Assembly (NCBI RefSeq): GCF_010726245.1
Contig: NZ_AP022561.1
Coordinates: 744,001-808,000, forward strand
Direction of reading: 5' to 3'
Length of the DNA: 64,000 nt
Origin: Mycolicibacterium aichiense
Lineage (GTDB): Bacteria > Actinomycetota > Actinomycetes > Mycobacteriales > Mycobacteriaceae
Below are positions 34,354 through 42,667 of the stretch, piece by piece (the stretch's first letter is position 1; every line of letters begins with the position of its first letter). A program made the position numbers and the translations under genes. Under the pieces are notes generated by a model. The model made no database searches. It saw only the letters and a list, made by a program, of their open reading frames with translations, and was not told the DNA's origin.

Positions 34354-35406
34354 ATGGACCGCTACGAACTGCGCAGGCTCGACTACAGCCTCTCCGAGGA
34401 CCACACCGATCTGCAGACCGCCTACCGGCAGTTCTTCAAAACCCACAGCACGATCGAGACCGTGCGGGCCGCCGAGGCCACCGGCTTCGACAAGAGTCTG
34501 TGGGAACGGTTGTGCGCCATGGGCGCAACGACCATGGCCGTCCCGGAGTCGGCCGGTGGCGACGGCGCCACGCTGGTGGACCTGACGTTGGTGGCCGAGG
34601 AGCTCGGGCGATACATCGCGCCGGTGCCGTGGATCGACCACGTCTGCGCTGCCCGTCTGCTGGCCGGTTTGGGTGCGCTCACCGATGAGGTGATGAGCGG
34701 CAACCAGATCGTCGGCCTGGACCCCTCGCTGGACAGTGCCTCGGGGGTGCGGCTCATCCCGACCGGGTCGATCGCCGACCACATCATCATCCGGGACGGC
34801 GCACAAGGTGAAGACGTCGTTCTCCTCTCGTTCGGCACGCGTCCGGTCAAGGTCGACAACATCGGCAGGCTCCCGATGGCCTGGGTCGACCCGGCGGCCG
34901 CCGACAGCCGCACGGTGCTGGGCAGCGGGCCGGATGCGCTCGCCGAATATGCTCGGGCGCTGGATGAATGGCGGCTGCTGACCGCGTCAGCACTTGTCGG
35001 CTTGGTCGAGGAGACCATGACGATCGCTGCCGAGTTCGCCAAGTCCCGCTACACGCTCGGCGTACCCATCGCCACGCTGCAGGCCATCTCGCATCCGTTG
35101 GCCAACATGGTGATCACTGTCGAAGGTGGACGCAACCTGGCGCGGCGCGCTGCGTGGTTCCTCGACAACGAGCCGCTCGCGCGTGCCGAGCTGGCGCCGT
35201 CGGCGTTCGTGTTCATGGCCGAAGAGGCGTCCAAGGCGGCGACGATGGCCGTGCACATCCAAGGTGGCCTCGGGGTGTCGTCGGAGGCTGCCGCGACGGC
35301 CTACCTGGTGCGGGCCAGAGGCTGGCCGCTGGCCGGCGGTGATCCCGGCGCGAGCGCCAAGCAGATCGGGCGCATCCTGGCAGACCGCGAAACAGTCCAG
35401 GACTGA
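34354..35406 (+). CDS. Acyl-CoA dehydrogenase-like subunit (short FadE)
   Basis: 350 residues with an acyl-CoA dehydrogenase fold but a poorly conserved beta domain and no recognisable catalytic EGT/GGT motif near the C-terminus. VPESAGGDGATLVDLTLVAEELGRY fits the N-terminal domain (given in part), and KSRYTLGVPIATLQAISHPLANM and VHIQGGLGVSSE fit the C-terminal helices. In mycobacterial steroid catabolism such short FadEs pair with a catalytic FadE as alpha2beta2 enzymes. The directly adjacent FadE (35408) is the likely partner. Confidence 0.85.
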   Translation: MDRYELRRLDYSLSEDHTDLQTAYRQFFKTHSTIETVRAAEATGFDKSLWERLCAMGATTMAVPESAGGDGATLVDLTLVAEELGRYIAPVPWIDHVCAARLLAGLGALTDEVMSGNQIVGLDPSLDSASGVRLIPTGSIADHIIIRDGAQGEDVVLLSFGTRPVKVDNIGRLPMAWVDPAAADSRTVLGSGPDALAEYARALDEWRLLTASALVGLVEETMTIAAEFAKSRYTLGVPIATLQAISHPLANMVITVEGGRNLARRAAWFLDNEPLARAELAPSAFVFMAEEASKAATMAVHIQGGLGVSSEAAATAYLVRARGWPLAGGDPGASAKQIGRILADRETVQD

Positions 35407-35407
35407 C

Positions 35408-36601
35408 ATGGATTTCTCACGCGTAGAGCTGACCGACGAGGACCAGCGGTTCCTCGACGAGGTCCGCCACTTCCTGACGACGCACATCACCGACGAGGTG
35501 ATCCGGCACGACCGGGAGACCGGCGACAACTTCCACGAGGGTGTCCACCTGGCGCTCGGTGCGGCCGGCTACCTCGAGGCCGAGTGGAAGCCGGAATCCG
35601 AGGGTGGGTTCACCCGGGTTCGTAGGCGGATCTGGGAGCTGGAGAAGCGACGGTTTCACGTCCCGTGGGTCACCTGGGGGACCACGGCGATGGTGGCGCG
35701 CTCGGTGGACACCTTCGGTTCCGAGGAACTCAAAGCCGAGGTGCTCCCCGGGGTTCTCAGCGGGCACGTCCGGCTGTGTCTCGGCTATACCGAGCCCGAG
35801 GGCGGCTCGGATGTCGCCACCTGCAAAACCCGCGCCGTGAAGGATGGATCAACGTGGGTGATTAATGGCTCCAAGATGTTCACCACCGGGGCGCACAACT
35901 GTCAATACGTCTTCCTGATCACCAACACCGATCCAGATGCGCAGAAGCACAAGAGTCTCACCATGTTTCTCGTCCCATTGCACCTGCCCGGCATCGAGAT
36001 CCAGGGTCTGCGCACCGTCGACGGTGACCGGACGAACATCGTGTATTACAGCGATGTCCGCGTCGACGACAAGTATCGGCTCGGCGAGGTCAACGGTGGC
36101 TGGACCGTCTTACGTGAACCGCTCAACGTCGAGCACGGTGCGGTGGCCGCCGCTGCCGACGGGCTGGCCGATGTGTCGATCATGATGCACCAGGCCAACT
36201 TCATGGCCACCGCGGTCGACAAGGTCGCCGCCGCCGTCGGCCGGTCCGGTCCGAACGGTCGGCGTGCGGTCGATGACGGTGCGGTGTCGTACCGACTGGG
36301 GCGTAGCGCGGCCCGGATGGAGGCCGCCCTGAGTTCGCCGAGTCTCTACGGCCGGGTGGCGATCGCCCAGGCGATGCGGGATATCTCCCCTGACCTGATG
36401 GACATTCTCGGCGCTGCGGCAACGCTTCCGGTGGACACGGACGGCGCTGCCGACGACGGGGCGTCGGAGTACATGTACCGATTCGCGCCGTTGTCCGGGA
36501 TCTATGGCGGCACACTGGAGGTCTTCCGCAACATGATCGGCCAATACGTGCTGGGGCTGGGCAAGCCCGCGTACGCACCTCAACCCAAGAAGGTGTCATG
36601 A
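35408..36601 (+). CDS. Acyl-CoA dehydrogenase (FadE), paralogue 1
   Basis: 397 residues. LCLGYTEPEGGSDVATCKT and WVINGSKMFTTGAHN are the FAD/substrate segments, and IYGGTLEVFRNMI is the C-terminal motif, where Gly stands at the usual catalytic Glu position. An alternative base (as in isovaleryl-type enzymes) or the partner subunit would be needed. It is strongly similar along its length to the gene at 37850, with an amidohydrolase between them, which suggests duplication. It starts two bases after the short FadE, the probable heteromer partner. Confidence 0.9.
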   Translation: MDFSRVELTDEDQRFLDEVRHFLTTHITDEVIRHDRETGDNFHEGVHLALGAAGYLEAEWKPESEGGFTRVRRRIWELEKRRFHVPWVTWGTTAMVARSVDTFGSEELKAEVLPGVLSGHVRLCLGYTEPEGGSDVATCKTRAVKDGSTWVINGSKMFTTGAHNCQYVFLITNTDPDAQKHKSLTMFLVPLHLPGIEIQGLRTVDGDRTNIVYYSDVRVDDKYRLGEVNGGWTVLREPLNVEHGAVAAAADGLADVSIMMHQANFMATAVDKVAAAVGRSGPNGRRAVDDGAVSYRLGRSAARMEAALSSPSLYGRVAIAQAMRDISPDLMDILGAAATLPVDTDGAADDGASEYMYRFAPLSGIYGGTLEVFRNMIGQYVLGLGKPAYAPQPKKVS

Positions 36602-37836
36602 CCGGCGCCCAGCGGCGCGACGTACCGATCTTCGACGCCGATCAGCACATGTACGAGACACCCGAGGCGCTCACCCGGTACCTCCCTGAGCGCTATCGCT
36701 ATGCGGTGCAGTACGCGCAGATGGGCAAGCAGACCAGGCTGGTGATCAACTCTCGCGTCAGCGACTTCATCCCGAACCCGACGTTCGAACGGGTCGCCGC
36801 CCCCGGTGCGCACGAGAAGTTCTTCGCAGGCGAGAACGCCGAAGGCCTGACGCTGCGCGAAATGCAAGGTCCCGCAATCGAAGCGCCGGCCGCCACCAGA
36901 AACCCGGTGGACCGGATCGCCGAGCTCGACCGCCAGGGTGTCGTTGAGGCGCTGAACTATCCGACGCTGGCCAGCCTCGTCGAGCACTCGTCGGCCGACG
37001 ATCCGGAGCTCACACTGGCGATCATCCACGCCCTCAATCAATGGATGGCCGAGCACTGGTCCTACGTCTACGACGACCGGCTGTTCTCCACCCCGATCAT
37101 CAACCTGTCCGAAGTCGACGGTGCGCAAGCCGAACTCGACTACATCCTGTCCCAAGGCGCCAGGGTGGCGCTGATCAAACCGGGCCCGGTCCGTGGCGTG
37201 CACGGCTGGCGCTCGCCGGCTCTGCCGGAATTCGATCCGTTCTGGCGCGATGTCGAAGCCGCCGGCCTACCCATCGTGTTGCACGCCAGCTATCCGCCGC
37301 TCGACTCGTACGTCAACACGTGGGAGCCGCCACGCACCCAGAACTTCATGGCGATGAGCGCATTCCGGTGGATGGTGCTGGGCCACCGCGAAATCGCCGA
37401 CATGATCACCAGTCTGATCTGCCACGGCACTCTGACGCGATTCCCACGACTGCGGATCGCCAGCGTCGAGAACGGCAGCTCATGGATAGGCCAGCTCTTC
37501 AACGACTTCGACGAGCTGTACAAGAAGATGCCGCAGAACTTCCCCGAGCACCCGCACGAGGTGTTCCGGCGCAACATCTGGGTCAGCCCGTTCTGGGAGG
37601 GCAGCGTCTCTGATGTGGTGAACACCGTCGGCTGGGACAAGGTGCTGTTCGGGTCGGACTATCCGCACCCGGAGGGGCTGGCCGAACCGCGCGGATTCTG
37701 GAAGTACGCCGAAGGCATGGACGAACGCCGAACCTACGACTTCATGGGCGACAACGCCCGCCGGTTCATGGGGCTGCCGCTGGCCAACCCCGACCCCGCC
37801 GCGCTCAAGCCACCGGAATTTGCGGTGCCGTCCTAG
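36598..37836 (+). CDS. Amidohydrolase-2 family metal-dependent protein
   Basis: 412 residues. FDADQHMYE (12-20) gives Asp13, Asp15, His17 and Glu20; IVLHASYPPLDSY and FGSDYPHPEGLAEP are the mid and C-terminal metal-site segments. It shares the layout of the gene at 30707 (for example SDFIPNPTFE versus NQFIPNPTFD), so they are paralogues. Its ATG overlaps the FadE stop. Likely a decarboxylase, hydratase or hydrolase acting on a catabolic intermediate. The reaction is unknown. Confidence 0.85.
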   Translation: MTGAQRRDVPIFDADQHMYETPEALTRYLPERYRYAVQYAQMGKQTRLVINSRVSDFIPNPTFERVAAPGAHEKFFAGENAEGLTLREMQGPAIEAPAATRNPVDRIAELDRQGVVEALNYPTLASLVEHSSADDPELTLAIIHALNQWMAEHWSYVYDDRLFSTPIINLSEVDGAQAELDYILSQGARVALIKPGPVRGVHGWRSPALPEFDPFWRDVEAAGLPIVLHASYPPLDSYVNTWEPPRTQNFMAMSAFRWMVLGHREIADMITSLICHGTLTRFPRLRIASVENGSSWIGQLFNDFDELYKKMPQNFPEHPHEVFRRNIWVSPFWEGSVSDVVNTVGWDKVLFGSDYPHPEGLAEPRGFWKYAEGMDERRTYDFMGDNARRFMGLPLANPDPAALKPPEFAVPS

Positions 37837-37849
37837 CGAAGGAACTGTC

Positions 37850-39031
37850 ATGGATTTCACCGAAGTCGAGCTGAGCGCCGACGACGCGGCCTTCCAGCGC
37901 GACCTGCGTGCGTTTCTGGGCGGTCTGGTGACCGCGGAGGTGCGTCTGCGGGACCGGCAGACTGGTGACAACTTCGACGAGGGGGTGCACCTGGCCCTCG
38001 GTGCCAGGGGCTTCCTCGAAAAGGAATACAGGACGGGATCGGATGGCGGCTTCACCCGCATTCAACGCCGCATCTGGGATCTCGAGCGTCGCCGGGCGCA
38101 TGTGCCGTGGGTGACATGGGGGACCACCGTGATGGTGGCCAAGGCGGTCGCCGCGTTCGGCAAGCCCGAGCTGGTTGACGAGGTGCTGCCGCGGGTCTTC
38201 GACGGCACGGCACGAATGTGTCTGGGTTACACCGAGCCTGAGGGTGGTTCGGACGTGGCCACCTGCAAGACCCGCGCCGTACGGGACGGCGACCAGTGGG
38301 TGATCAACGGTTCGAAGATGTTCACCACGGGCGCACACAACTGCCGATACGTGTTCCTGCTGACCAATTCCGACCCCGATGCGCCGAAACACAAGAGCCT
38401 GAGCATGTTTCTGGTGCCGCTGGACACCCCGGGTATCGAGATCCAGGGCATCCGTACCGTCGACGGCGACCGCACGAACATCGTGTACTACACCGACGTG
38501 CGGGTCGACGAGAAGTATCTGCTCGGCGAGGCCAACAACGGCTGGACGGTGCTGCGCGGACCGCTCGACGCCGAGCACGGGGCCGCGCCGACGGAAGCAG
38601 ACGGGCTCTCCGACGTGTCGATCATGGCGCACCAGGCCGGGGTGATGGCCGCTGCCGTCGATGCCGTCGCCGCCTTGGTCGGGCACGCCGACGCCGCCGG
38701 ACGACGGATGGTGGACGACGGCGCCGTCGCCTACCGGCTCGGCCGCAGTGCGGCGCGGCTCGAGGCATCCCTTTCCACGCCAAGCATTTTCGGGCGGGTG
38801 GCGCAAGCCCAGACGATGCGCGACATCGCGCCGGACCTGATGGATCTCGCCGGTGCCGCCTCGGTATTGCCGGTGGACACCGATGGGGCGGCCGACAATG
38901 GGGCATCCGAATACGCTTTCCGGTTCGCGCCGCTGTTCGGGATCTACGGCGGCACACTCGAGGTGTTCCGCAACATGATCGCCCAGCACGTGCTCGGGCT
39001 CGGCAAGCCCAACTATTCGCCGCCACGATGA
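37850..39031 (+). CDS. Acyl-CoA dehydrogenase (FadE), paralogue 2
   Basis: 393 residues, nearly the same architecture as the FadE at 35408: MCLGYTEPEGGSDVATCKT, WVINGSKMFTTGAHN, VDGDRTNIVYYTDVRVDEKY and IYGGTLEVFRNMIAQ. The catalytic-Glu position is again Gly. GAAGGA precedes the ATG by seven bases. The stop overlaps the P450 ATG. The two paralogues may act on successive intermediates or share the short FadE partner. Confidence 0.9.
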   Translation: MDFTEVELSADDAAFQRDLRAFLGGLVTAEVRLRDRQTGDNFDEGVHLALGARGFLEKEYRTGSDGGFTRIQRRIWDLERRRAHVPWVTWGTTVMVAKAVAAFGKPELVDEVLPRVFDGTARMCLGYTEPEGGSDVATCKTRAVRDGDQWVINGSKMFTTGAHNCRYVFLLTNSDPDAPKHKSLSMFLVPLDTPGIEIQGIRTVDGDRTNIVYYTDVRVDEKYLLGEANNGWTVLRGPLDAEHGAAPTEADGLSDVSIMAHQAGVMAAAVDAVAALVGHADAAGRRMVDDGAVAYRLGRSAARLEASLSTPSIFGRVAQAQTMRDIAPDLMDLAGAASVLPVDTDGAADNGASEYAFRFAPLFGIYGGTLEVFRNMIAQHVLGLGKPNYSPPR

Positions 39032-40233
39032 CGACGACATCGGTTGTCTTCGACCCGTTCTCGGAAGACTTCTTCGTCAGCCCGTACGAGACGTATCGCC
39101 GGATGCGCGACGACGCCCCGGTCTACTACAGCCAGGAATACGACTTTTATGCGCTGACCCGACACGATGACGTCGCCGCGGCGTTCAAGGATTACGAGAC
39201 CTATTCGTCGGCATACGGTGTCGATCTCGGCCAGGTCCGCAAGGGCGAGGTGACCAAGCACGGCTCGATCATCGCGATGGATCCGCCCGCCCACCGGCGG
39301 ATGCGCAGCCTGCTCAACAAGGTCTTCACCCCTCGGGCGATCGAAGCGCAGCGAGCCCTGGTCACCGAATTGGTCGACAAACATCTCGCTGCCGTCGACC
39401 CGGCCGGGTTCGACGTCGTCCAGGACTTCTCGGCGCTGTTCCCGGTCGACGTCATGACCACCATGCAGGGTGTGCCCGCTGAGGACCGTCAGCAGATCCG
39501 GCTCTGGATCGACGAACTGCTGCACCGCGAGAGCGGTGATGTCGAGATGACCGAGGCCGGTCAGAAGGCCGCCGTCGACATGGCGGTCTACTACTTCCGG
39601 CTGATCAAGAAGCGCCGTGACGGTCTCGGCGACGACCTGCTGAGCAAGCTGATCTGCGCCGAGATCGAACGCGACGACGGCCGGATGGAACCACTGGACA
39701 ATATCGAGATCACCGAATTCGCAACGCTGTTGGGTGGTGCGGGCGCCGAGACCGTGACGAAGCTGATCGGCAACGCCGCGGTGGTCTTCGCGCAGAACCC
39801 CGACCAGTGGGAGCTGCTACGGCGAGACCGCAGCAAGATCCCGCTCGCCGTCGAGGAGCTCCTTCGCTACGAGGCCCCGGCCCAATACAACGTGCGCTGC
39901 TCGCTGCGCGAGGTCACCCTGCACGGTGTCACCATTCCGGCCGGCAAGCCGGTGTTCCTGGTCGGCGGATCAGCCAACCGTGACCCGCGGGCGTGGACCG
40001 ACCCCGACCGATTCCATATCGACCGGGACCGTACCCAAGCGCAGAATCTCGGGCTGGGCTACGGAATCCACAGCTGCCTGGGCGCGGCCCTGGCCCGGCT
40101 GGAAAGCGCCATCGCGCTGGACAAGATGCTGGACTTCATGCCCCGGTTCGAGGTGGACTTCGACGGCTGCAAGCGGGTCAACATGCAGAACGTCGCGGGT
40201 TGGAGCACCGTGCCGGTGAGGGTGCTGAGCTGA
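39028..40233 (+). CDS. Cytochrome P450
   Basis: 401 residues, soluble bacterial type. The I-helix is GGAGAETVTK with AGAET at 238-242, ExxR is 277-280 in EELLR, and the heme loop GLGYGIHSCLG puts the thiolate at Cys350. Leu-Gly-Tyr-Gly replaces the usual Phe-Gly-x-Gly of the loop. Monooxygenation of a lipophilic intermediate is expected, with electrons from a ferredoxin; the ferredoxin gene at 45332 is the nearest candidate. It ends the nine-gene operon, and its stop abuts the stop of the convergent CoA-transferase gene with no gap. Confidence 0.94.
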   Translation: MTTTSVVFDPFSEDFFVSPYETYRRMRDDAPVYYSQEYDFYALTRHDDVAAAFKDYETYSSAYGVDLGQVRKGEVTKHGSIIAMDPPAHRRMRSLLNKVFTPRAIEAQRALVTELVDKHLAAVDPAGFDVVQDFSALFPVDVMTTMQGVPAEDRQQIRLWIDELLHRESGDVEMTEAGQKAAVDMAVYYFRLIKKRRDGLGDDLLSKLICAEIERDDGRMEPLDNIEITEFATLLGGAGAETVTKLIGNAAVVFAQNPDQWELLRRDRSKIPLAVEELLRYEAPAQYNVRCSLREVTLHGVTIPAGKPVFLVGGSANRDPRAWTDPDRFHIDRDRTQAQNLGLGYGIHSCLGAALARLESAIALDKMLDFMPRFEVDFDGCKRVNMQNVAGWSTVPVRVLS

Positions 40234-41415
40234 CTAGACGATTCCGTCGCGGCGCAGAACCGCGATCTCAGCTGTGCTGTAACCGATTTCGGCCAACACC
40301 TCATCGGTGTGCTCACCGAGCAAGGGAGCGCGTCGCCGGATGGAGCCGGGCGTGGCCGACAGGCGAAACGGTGTCTCGATGAGCGGCACGGGTCGCGATG
40401 CGCCGGGAAACGGCACCCGCTTGAGATATCCCATGGCTTCCACGTGCGGGTCGTCGAGAACGTCCTGCGGGGAATTTACCGGAGCAGCAGGAAGTTTCGC
40501 CGATTCCAAGTCGGCGATCACCTCGGCTTTGGTCTTGCCCGCACACCACTGCTGCATCAGATCGTTGAGGACATCGCCGTTCTGCCAGCGTGAATCGTCG
40601 TCGGCGAAGCGTGGATCGTCGAGCAGATCCTCCCGCCCGATCAGCCGGCACCACCGCTTGAACATCGGCTGGCCGGCGATCTGGAGCAGGACCCAGCCGT
40701 CGGCGACTTCGTACAGGTCGCACGGCGCGACCGAGGTGCCGCGGTTGGCCGCCCTCGGCTTGTCGACCCCGAGCAGCTCGCGCTCGATGAGGAAGGCGTT
40801 GGACAGCATCAATGCCGTTGGCAGTAAAGCACCTTCGACGTGCTGGCCCTGCCCGGTCTGGAGTCGATGATACAGAGCCATCATCACGCCGATGGTCAGC
40901 GTGAGCGCCGTCCCGAAGTCGGCCTGCGGGACCACCGTGCGGATCGGGAGTTCCGGTAGACCCTGGCGGTAGACGGCGCCGGACATCACCTGCCCGGCCC
41001 CGTCGAATCCGATCCGGTCGCTGTAGGGGCCACCCTCGCCGTAGGCGGTGGCGCTGGCCAGGATGATGTCGGGTTTCACCGCGCGCAGCGACTCGTAGTC
41101 GAGCCCGCTGGCCCGCATCCCGGCGGCCGGCATGTTGGCGATCACGATGTCGGAGCGGGCCACCAACCTGCGGGTGATGTCGGCGCCTCGCGGCGTCGTC
41201 GAATCGAGGGTCAGGGAGCGCTTGTTGCGGTTGCACTGCAGGAAGGTGCCGCCCTCACCGCCGCTCGTGACCGACTGCACCCAACGGTCTTCGCCGCCTT
41301 CGCGCTTCTCGATGCGCAGGACGTCGGCCCCCATATCGGAGAGGAGCGCACTGCACCAGGGCGCGGCGATGAACCGGCCGTAGTCCAGGACCCGCACCCC
41401 GTCGAGAACGCCCAT
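40234..41415 (-). CDS. CaiB/BaiF family CoA-transferase
   Basis: 393 residues of the family III CoA-transferases. The N-terminal Rossmann part GVRVLDYGRFIAAPWCSALLSDMGADVLRIEK is typical (given in part: RFIAAPW, DMGADVLRIE). NRNKRSLTLD follows, and Asp166 in VVPQADFGTAL is the catalytic carboxylate. It moves CoA between an acyl-CoA and a free acid without ATP. It lies four bases behind the thiolase-like gene on the minus strand. Confidence 0.92.
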   Translation of the reverse strand: MGVLDGVRVLDYGRFIAAPWCSALLSDMGADVLRIEKREGGEDRWVQSVTSGGEGGTFLQCNRNKRSLTLDSTTPRGADITRRLVARSDIVIANMPAAGMRASGLDYESLRAVKPDIILASATAYGEGGPYSDRIGFDGAGQVMSGAVYRQGLPELPIRTVVPQADFGTALTLTIGVMMALYHRLQTGQGQHVEGALLPTALMLSNAFLIERELLGVDKPRAANRGTSVAPCDLYEVADGWVLLQIAGQPMFKRWCRLIGREDLLDDPRFADDDSRWQNGDVLNDLMQQWCAGKTKAEVIADLESAKLPAAPVNSPQDVLDDPHVEAMGYLKRVPFPGASRPVPLIETPFRLSATPGSIRRRAPLLGEHTDEVLAEIGYSTAEIAVLRRDGIV

Positions 41416-41419
41416 GTGT

Positions 41420-42565
41420 CTACCGCGTCAGGATCGTCGCCGCGGCGGTACCCGGCGCGCCGTAGAGCTGGGTGAAACCGACCTTCGGCTCGCCGGGAAT
41501 CTGGCGGTCGCCGGCCTCGCCGCGCAACTGCCGGACGATCTCGTGGATCTGTCGCAGGCCGGACGCGCCGATCGGCTCTCCGTTGGCGATCAGCCCACCG
41601 TCGGTGTTGATCGGCATGGACCCGTTGATCTCGGTCTCGCCGTCGGCCAGCAGCCGCTCCTGGTCGCCGTCTGCGCAGAACCCGCATTCGGCCATGTGGA
41701 TGATTTCTGCGCCGGCGTCGGTGTCCTGCAGTTGGATCACGTCGACGTCTTGCGGTGACACACCCGCCTTGTCGAACGCGGCGCGGGCCGCGTGCACAGT
41801 CGGTGCGACGTCCTCGTCGACGGGGCCGAAGGTGGTGTTGACCTCGTAGGCGCCGTAGCGGCGGGTGCGGACTTCGACCGCCTTGAGGTAGACCGGCTTG
41901 GATGTGTACCGATGCGCGATGTCGCCGCGGCACATGATGACCGCAGCGGCACCCTCGTCGGGCGCGCAGAACATGTACTGCCGCAGCGGGTAGTTCAGCA
42001 CCGGCGAGGCCATGATCTCCTCGATCGAAATCTCCTTGCGGCGGAATGCATTCGGGTTCAGCACACCATTGCGGAAGTTCTTGTTGGCCACCCGCGCCAG
42101 TGTCTCCTCGGAGATGCCATGGTCGTGCAGGTAGCGGTTGGCTTTCATGCCGAAGAACTGCGTGGTGAGGTACTGGCCGTTCTCGGCGTACCAGCGCGGC
42201 ATCCCGACCAGGGCCGGGTCCTCGGTGAAGGCACCGCGCGGATGCTTGTCCAGCCCGATCGCGATACCGATGTCGTAGTCGCCCAGCCGGATCCCGTCGG
42301 CACACGCCTTGGCGGCGCTGGCCGCCGTCGCGCAGGCATTGAACACGTTGGTGAACGGGATCCCGGTCAGCCCCACCATGCCGACGATGGCGTCGGGGTT
42401 GGCGACCGTCCAGCTGCCGCCGGTGGCGAACTGGATGTCCTTCCATTCGATGCCGGCGTCGGCGACGGCTGCGAAGATCGCGTCGACGCCCATCGCCATT
42501 GCGGATTTGCCGTCGAATCGTCCGAACGGGTGCAGGCCGACGCCGATGATGGCGACATCGTTCAT
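41420..42565 (-). CDS. Thiolase-like lipid-transfer (Ltp/SCP-x type) protein without the catalytic His
   Basis: 381 residues. The thiolase-fold Cys78 is present in NVFNACATAASAA, but where thiolases have a Gly-His-Pro motif this protein has NGEPIGASG (Glu330 in place of His). That pattern resembles Ltp-type proteins that act as retro-aldolases or need a DUF35 partner, such as Ltp2-ChsH2 in steroid side-chain breakdown. No DUF35 gene is found in the window. It is transcribed from the region with a perfect ACTGTAA-N3-TTACAGT palindrome and is followed by a CoA-transferase gene. Confidence 0.85.
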   Translation of the reverse strand: MNDVAIIGVGLHPFGRFDGKSAMAMGVDAIFAAVADAGIEWKDIQFATGGSWTVANPDAIVGMVGLTGIPFTNVFNACATAASAAKACADGIRLGDYDIGIAIGLDKHPRGAFTEDPALVGMPRWYAENGQYLTTQFFGMKANRYLHDHGISEETLARVANKNFRNGVLNPNAFRRKEISIEEIMASPVLNYPLRQYMFCAPDEGAAAVIMCRGDIAHRYTSKPVYLKAVEVRTRRYGAYEVNTTFGPVDEDVAPTVHAARAAFDKAGVSPQDVDVIQLQDTDAGAEIIHMAECGFCADGDQERLLADGETEINGSMPINTDGGLIANGEPIGASGLRQIHEIVRQLRGEAGDRQIPGEPKVGFTQLYGAPGTAAATILTR

Positions 42566-42606
42566 GTGCGCGGGTCCTCTCTGCAGGCCGGCACGAGCAT
42601 ATATGA

Positions 42607-42623
42607 ACTGTAATTCTTACAGT
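42607..42623. promoter_or_regulatory. Perfect ACTGTAA-N3-TTACAGT palindrome
   Basis: ACTGTAA (42607-42613), TTC, TTACAGT (42617-42623), a perfect 7-3-7 dyad. On the minus strand TACAGT would be the -10 of the thiolase-like gene, with a start near 42600, about 35 bases before its ATG at 42565. Confidence 0.7.
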
Positions 42624-42667
42624 AGGCGCTGCAGTTCATTGCTCGGTTCGCAACTCGAACCCTCGGG

